Shown here: piece after piece, positions 59,050-64,000 of the stretch
Layout: each line of letters starts with the position of its first letter
How positions within the stretch are numbered: the stretch's first letter is position 1
Source of the DNA: Oscheius onirici
Taxonomy: Eukaryota; Nematoda; Chromadorea; Rhabditida; Rhabditidae
Direction: 5' to 3'
NCBI GenBank assembly: GCA_932521025.1
Contig: OW051473.1
Span: 5,208,001-5,272,000 of the forward strand
Length of the DNA: 64,000 nucleotides
Notes under the pieces: model-generated
The model's database searches: none
What the model saw: the letters and a program-made list of their open reading frames with translations, nothing else
Told to the model about the DNA's origin: nothing
Translations under genes and position numbers: made by a program

Positions 59050-60983
59050 ATGTACATCTTTCCTATCCTATTCATTCTCTTCGAAACCGTCTCCTCGGCA
59101 AAGATCATAGTTTTCAATCCTCGATTCGGTTACAGCCATGTGAACTTCATGGGCAGGATGGCTGATGAACTTCAATTGGCCGGTCACAATGTGGTGCGTT
59201 TCACTTGTTTTTCAAGATAGGGGGAACGTTTAGACTGTTCTCCAAACTTCGATAAACATCAATTCTCACGACATTGGTTCGAAACATGCACGGGTTCGTT
59301 TTTTGTCTCAGGTGATCTTTATCTAGAAGTGTTAAGGTCATTGTGATAAAGGAAGATGATAACACTGTAAATGCTGGCAAAAGATATGCATCGGAAGGTT
59401 TTTGGAATCAGATTTGGACGGCGTCGTTGTACAATCCTATACCAGTGCTGGGACCGATCCCTCACATGAAAAAAATGTTTCGAGCTGGCTGTGAAAGTAT
59501 GAGACAGAATGTTTGCCAAGTTATTCTGATTTTTAAGACATGCTAAAACAACGAGATCTTTTGGAGCAATTGAAAAATGAAAAGTTCGATCTTGGAATCA
59601 CAGAGCTTTTTGACTTCAGTGCTATGCGTAAGCATACTTATTTAGTGTTCATTTATTTAACTTTAGCTCTGTTTCATGAAATTGGCGTAAAAAATATCGT
59701 AGGGGCCAGTACGCTTGTGATTATGGAAGGAGCAGCTCTTGCTTCAGGACTACCGCTATTCAGCAGTTACATTCCTGGTAATTTCGAGTACGGTTCTATT
59801 TGATAAAATCTCTCAGGATCGCAAAGTGTCGCAACCGACGATGGGAGCTTTTCAAGTCGGTTGATCAATGCCGTGTTCACTTACTGCTCATTCAAATTTC
59901 AAAACGACTTTGCCATGGATATTCAAGAACTTATGGATGAGCGATATCCGCAAGCTCCCAAAATTTGGGTGAGAACTTTGAATTTTGTATTCCAAAGATA
60001 TTTTTATAGGATACAGTGGGAAACATGAGCATTCTGTTCACCAACGCTGATCCGTTGCTGGATTTCCCGAAACCAACGCTGTACAAAATTGTTGATCTAG
60101 GAGGAATAGGACTCAGGGAGCCGAAACGACTAGACGAAGTCAGTTATTCAAAAATTCTAACTATTTGATTTAAGAAGTTCGACTACATGCTAAGCCTTCG
60201 CAACAAAACTGTGTTGATCTCGTTCGGTAGCTTAGCCCCGTCGACGACCATGCTGCCCGAAATGAAAAGAACGCTCATTAACACCTTTAAAAAGTGAGAA
60301 AACTTTTGTGACCAATGATGTCTTCTCAGATTCCCAGAGGCCACGTTTATTTGGAAGTACGAAGACCCATCTGACAAGATCGCAGAAGGAATTGACAATG
60401 TTATTCTCACGAAATGGGCTCCTCAAAATGACCTTCTTGCTGATCCTCGTCTATCCTTTTTCGTTACTCACGGTGGAGTTGGAAGCACTTTTGAGGGAGC
60501 AGCTCATGGAGTTCCATTGGCATTGTTCCCGCTTTTTGGTGACCAGATGAGAAACGCCCGTATGGCTGAGAGAAGCGGATTTGGTTTGTTTTTAGCCATT
60601 TGTTTATACAAAAGACATTTTCAGGCTTTGTGTGCTACAAGAAAGAGTTGTTGGACGAGAAACGGTTCGAAGAGATTATCAGACGAGGACTCTATGATTC
60701 AGAGCTGCAAGCAGGGGCGAAGAGGACAACTGCTCTGTTGAAAAAGAGACCTTTCCAGCCCAAAGAACTTCTTTTAAAGTACATTGATCTCGCACTCGAA
60801 TTAGGACCAAGGGCTATGTTGTCGCCTCAAGGTAGAAATTTGTCTTTTATCGTCCACTATAATTTGGATCTTATTGCTAGTGTCGTATCCATTGTAATTA
60901 TTGTCTCGTTTATCTTTATAGTCATTGTTCAAAAATTATTTTCATTCATTGCCGGTATTTCCAAAAAAGAGAAGAAACATTGA
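59050..60983 (+). CDS. UDP-glycosyltransferase (UGT family)
   Basis: ER membrane enzyme that transfers a sugar from UDP-sugar to small lipophilic compounds (detoxification). Signal peptide MYIFPILFILFETVSSA; catalytic His in FGYSHVNFMGR. The UDP-sugar-binding C-terminal half has KWAPQNDLLADPRLSFFVTH and the UGT signature GGVGSTFEGAAHGVPLALFP followed by GDQMRNARMAE. A C-terminal TM (DLIASVVSIVIIVSFIFIVIV) is followed by a basic KKEKKH tail, which fits a dilysine-type ER retrieval end. The ATG lies directly behind a TTTCAG acceptor. Stop codon and AATAAA overlap (60983), and the stop of the antisense collagen is only 5 bp away. Confidence 0.88.
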
Positions 60984-60988
60984 ATAAA
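60983..60988 (+). terminator. polyadenylation signal of the UGT gene, overlapping its stop codon
   Basis: AATAAA starts at the last base of the TGA stop. Cleavage 10-20 bases downstream would fall inside the coding region of the antisense collagen. Confidence 0.6.
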
Positions 60989-62196
60989 TTAGTACACCTT
61001 TCGGTACGGGTGACCACTGTCGCGAGAAGGGCATTTGCAATACTGAAAAAGGCTAAACGTTGTATGGCCACAAACTCACTGTAGCATCAGTCCCTGGTTT
61101 TCCAGGAAGACCTTCTTGCCCCTCATTACCATCAGATCCAGCAGCACCTACATAGCCCATGATGCCTTCCATTCCTGCCGGTCCGGGAGCTCCATTCATT
61201 GCGTTTCTTCCAGGCAAGCCGACTGCGCCTGGCATCCCTATTGGTCCAGGTAATCCAGGAGGACCTTTACGCGAAATCGGTTGTTCTCGATCGTCTCCTC
61301 GTTCACCCGGCTCCCCATGGGTTCCATCGCTTCCAGTCTCTCCAGGAGGGCCCTTAATCAAGCGTTTTGAACTTTCTTTAGCATGCTAAAACCATATCAC
61401 CGGGCATCCCGGGATTGCCATCTCGACCGTGTCTTCCAGGTTGTCCTCTGGCTCCTAAAATCAACAGGATGTTCATATTGCGACCCCTCATACCTCTCAT
61501 ACCTCTCATTCCTGAACGTCCAGTCTCTCCTTCTTTGCCAGGAGGTCCTGTAAAAGAATTAGACGTAAAGTTTGGCTACCAACCATTCGGACAGCGTGTA
61601 CAGTGTACATACGGCGAAGGTCTTACATCCGTGTTGTCAATGCCGTCCATACCATCTCTTCCAGGAATACCGTCTTGACCATCAGGCCCTGAAGAAATAA
61701 TTAAAAGAAATTATCTTGCGGCCACCTTGTTGTCCTTCGGGGCCAGCTGGTCCAGGAGAGCAAGTGTTTACTGCATTGCATTGACAAAAATCGCTAGGAA
61801 TAGATAAAGCAGTATCAAGAAATGAAAAAGTTCGATGCAGTGGGGGCTCACTATGAACAGCTGTAAGCTTATATTTTCTTTTTGATTTCAAACTTACTTT
61901 CGGATGGGGACGGCGTTTGAGTACCGCTAGCACCATACCCTCCATACTGTCGGCGAGCTCTCGTGGCTGGAGTACCTGCACCCATGCGCATCATTGTCTC
62001 CCAGCTGTCATCGGTTAAACTCTGATCTCTTTTCATGAACTTTTTTGTTTCGAACCTTGAACGCACTGATGCCTTCATCGAGCTCCTTCCACATCAGTGT
62101 GACTTCGTTGTACATCCAAAACACGGAGAATACAGAGCAGAGAAGAGTTGTGCCGGATAGGGCGATGGTGGCCGTAGATGCTGCAGCAAGTCCCAT
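60989..62196 (-). CDS. cuticle collagen
   Basis: Structural collagen of the nematode exoskeleton. Exon 1 (62056-62196) is the Col_cuticle_N TM region (MGLAAASTATIALSG ... FWMYNEVTLMWKELDEGISAFK). Exon 2 (61894-62021) has SWETMMRMG and the subtilisin-like cleavage site RARRQYGGYG. The Cys cluster FCQCNAVNTC precedes the first Gly-X-Y block (CSPGPAGPEGQQG). Further Gly-X-Y blocks with short interruptions follow (RGMRGMRGMRGRN; GPPGLPGPIGMPGAVGLPG). The final exon reads TYCKCPSRDSGHPYRKVY, a typical Cys-containing C-terminus. It is reached only if the last intron (61071 down to 61035) is removed; the unspliced frame would stop after SLWPYNV at 61053. Confidence 0.88.
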
Positions 62197-62656
62197 CTTG
62201 GACTGGACAAGAAAGCTACTTGCCCTCCATTTATATGCCTCGCGGAGGCAATAACGCTTTTCCGTACATGCCTTTTCTCGGAATACGATTAAGACGCCCA
62301 ATCTTTCAACGAACTCATTTAACGACAAAGTTCGCTAAGAGTGGGCTTTTACGGTTGTTTGAGGTGCGTCTAAACAAGGATTTGAGAGAACAAGCCTTGT
62401 AAAAAACAAAGATTCGTGGGAAATACGTTTGTTCACCAAATTTTTGAACGAGACTTTACGTCTACGCTAGTTTTTCCGATTTCGCGTGCGTTTTGTCTTG
62501 CGTGGGAATGTAGGCAGCTTGATTGTTTGCATCTCTTTCTAATGTTTGTCCTCGGTGCCGCTTCGCAGTCCGTGCCGTTGACTTCCCCATAGGCTTCCTG
62601 TCTCTCTTGGATTGTTTCCTGGCACATCTTATTTACACTTGATTAAATTGCAGTGA
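62197..62656. other. divergent promoter region, collagen / Ig-domain gene
   Basis: About 460 bp between two divergent starts. It ends in AAATTGCAG three bases before the plus-strand ATG, a likely trans-splice acceptor. Confidence 0.4.
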
Positions 62657-63404
62657 ATGGACCGCTACTCCCCTCAGCCACCGCCTCGAAGTTACAGTAA
62701 TTTAAACGTCGACTGTAGCGAAGGAATTATTCGCCCGACTCCTCAAAGGAGCCCTCTCACAAAGGTACTAACCATATAATCAGTGTAAATAGAAACTTAT
62801 TCATATTGATGAATGTCGTTGTACTGTAGTTTTTAAATTTTTCTGAATTTCGAGTTAACAACTTCTTCTGAACGCCTAGTTAAAAGCGAAAAAAATGAAA
62901 AATAATATTCATAGTTTCTGAAACAACCGATTAATGTTTTTCAGCAAGTCAACCAGCTTGCGTATGAGATTCCAAAGAACAAATACGCGCAGAACCCTTG
63001 GAATTACGCTCCCGAGTTCCTCAAGGTTTGTTCTACAAACATCCATCGATTGCGTCCTCTTACAATTATAGGTTTTCGGCGATGTCAGAGTTCACGTGGG
63101 TGGAAAGGCCGTTTTTGATTGCGTCCTACTAGGAAGTCCCCGACCAAAGGTGCAACTAGTTTCTTTGAATTATATTGTAGAATCCAGGTTTGCTGGCTGT
63201 TCAATGAACAGAAGATGAGATTTACCGATGTCACAATTGAGGATACTTCCGATGTCTGCCGTATTACCATTCCCTACGTTCAACCTCATCATTTTGGTGA
63301 GCAAAAAATACGATGAAGACCATTTATATTTAGGAGAGTACACCGTCCTTTGCGAAAACGAAGTTGGTCGTGCTGTCGCTTCCGCTCAGCTCCTGCCGCT
63401 GTAA
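62657..63404 (+). CDS. single I-set immunoglobulin-domain protein
   Basis: Five exons (first 62657-62764, last ending at 63404) join in phase to about 150 residues. There is no signal peptide, so it is probably intracellular. A Pro-rich N-terminus (SPQPPPRSY, RPTPQRSPL) is followed by YEIPKNKYAQNPWNYAPEFLK and one Ig fold: VFDCVLLGSPRPKVCWLF (first Cys and Trp), then the late strand GEYTVLCENEVGRA. This matches the I-set pattern of muscle giants such as titin or UNC-89, but here it stands alone. It could be a small sarcomere-associated protein, which is an inference. Confidence 0.75.
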
Positions 63405-63575
63405 CTTGGTCTTGTACATTTTTTATATTGCAATGTTTTATTAAAACTAATTAAAAGAACTCGTACAATATGGAGATTGGTTATTCTAACATATTAATGC
63501 TGGACTGGAATTGGTACCCGATTTGTTCTAATAGAAATACTGCTCAAAAATACTGATAAGACGCAATTGACACGT

Positions 63576-64000
63576 CTAATCGTCCTTTGCCGTTCCGTTG
63601 GCAGTTACAGCGGCATCCGCTTGTCCAGTGAGAGTGAAAAGAGCAGTAGCCTTTATGGAAAAGAGTGCAAGGCCGAAAGATAAAAGTCCTAAATGGCTGC
63701 CTACAGCCGACATCCAGTTCCAGGCTCGTGCAAATGTGGATTGCCTGAATATGGTTATGAACATGATCATTTTCATGACCTACTTGTTTTCCAAAGCTGC
63801 TGGATTAAGCGGTGGTCCAGGTTGAAGGCTGTACATCGTGTCCAGAACAAGATCTTGCACAAACGTGGGCATACAGCTAAGAGGGATGAAACAGAATATG
63901 GCGTCCCAACCAGCAGCGTATCTGGAGTAGAAAAATGGTTTCAAAGCTGGATGCTCTTACCTTAAACGTGGCCAACCTCCAAAGAGAGCATGTTCGTAGC
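63576..64000 (-). CDS. multi-pass membrane protein, C-terminal part only (runs off the window)
   Basis: Three exons are visible: 64000 (cut) to 63961, 63921-63784 and 63744-63576, joined in phase 2. The sequence has GGWPRLRYAAGWDAIFCFIP (start of a hydrophobic segment), PLSCMPTFVQDLVLDTMYSL, a Pro-rich loop (LQPGPPLNPAALENK), a hydrophobic helix (SHLGLLSFGLALFSIKATAL) and an acidic end (ANGTAKDD). I do not recognise the family from this fragment. It converges on the Ig-domain gene, 171 bp away. Confidence 0.55.

Noticed and set aside
61053..61361. Collagen reading frame ending SLWPYNV at 61053 taken as the natural stop
   Set aside because: Removing a GT...TTTCAG intron instead yields the typical Cys-containing collagen C-terminus (YCKCPSR) and a stop at 60989.

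Overview
The window is nuclear DNA from a nematode. The introns are short (about 35-70 bp) with GT...TTTCAG borders, and several start codons sit directly behind a TTTCAG-type acceptor, as expected with spliced-leader trans-splicing. The gene set is nematode in kind: an unc-60 locus with its two cofilin gene bodies, a KASH protein of the UNC-83 type, a cuticle collagen, an astacin with a ShKT tail, a Str-superfamily chemoreceptor and an atypical soluble guanylate cyclase. Most lie near genes they do not cooperate with. I see no bacterial, viral or transposon genes, no CRISPR array and no convincing tRNA. Exon models were built by hand from splice sites, reading phase and family motifs. CDS coordinates span start to stop codon including introns.

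Layout, left part. An acid-lipase-like gene (+, 344-2505) converges on a prominin (-, 2595 to about 5940). A STAT follows (+, 6729-9017), then about 1.8 kb of non-coding DNA and a secreted Cys/Lys-rich protein (+, 10872-11862). After a 2 kb upstream region comes unc-60 (+, 13957-15748), whose two ADF/cofilin bodies share only the ATG exon. Then come an astacin (+, 16085-18235), two LCLAT1-like acyltransferases (18563-20022 and 21540-23816) and, between them, a small NLS-bearing protein.

Layout, middle. About 3.6 kb of non-coding DNA precedes the 12 kb unc-83 ortholog (+, 27425-39334; 17 exons, 998 residues by my count, ending in a PPP-X KASH tail). It converges on a minus-strand soluble guanylate cyclase (39750-43568). 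Upstream of that on the same strand are an insulin-degrading-enzyme M16 protease (43913-47482) and a cytochrome b561-domain membrane protein (48497-49595).

Layout, right part. A 97-residue unknown protein (+, 50075-50431) abuts, tail to tail, a Cys-rich probable secreted protein (-, from 50445). After 3.6 kb without recognisable genes come an ML-domain secreted protein (+), a 96-residue membrane protein not described by any long ORF (-), a chemoreceptor (-), a UDP-glycosyltransferase (+), a cuticle collagen (-, stop codon 5 bp from that of the glycosyltransferase), a single-Ig-domain protein (+) and the 3' end of a membrane protein (-).

The strongest points for a second look are: the cyclase, which has lost a metal-binding aspartate and carries a roughly 345-residue tail ending in a CaaX-like box, with a second CaaX-like ending if the last intron is retained; a 38-bp exact repeat shared by an unc-83 intron and a cyclase exon/intron border; a possible alternative signal peptide on the insulinase; and the two nearly abutting convergent gene pairs.
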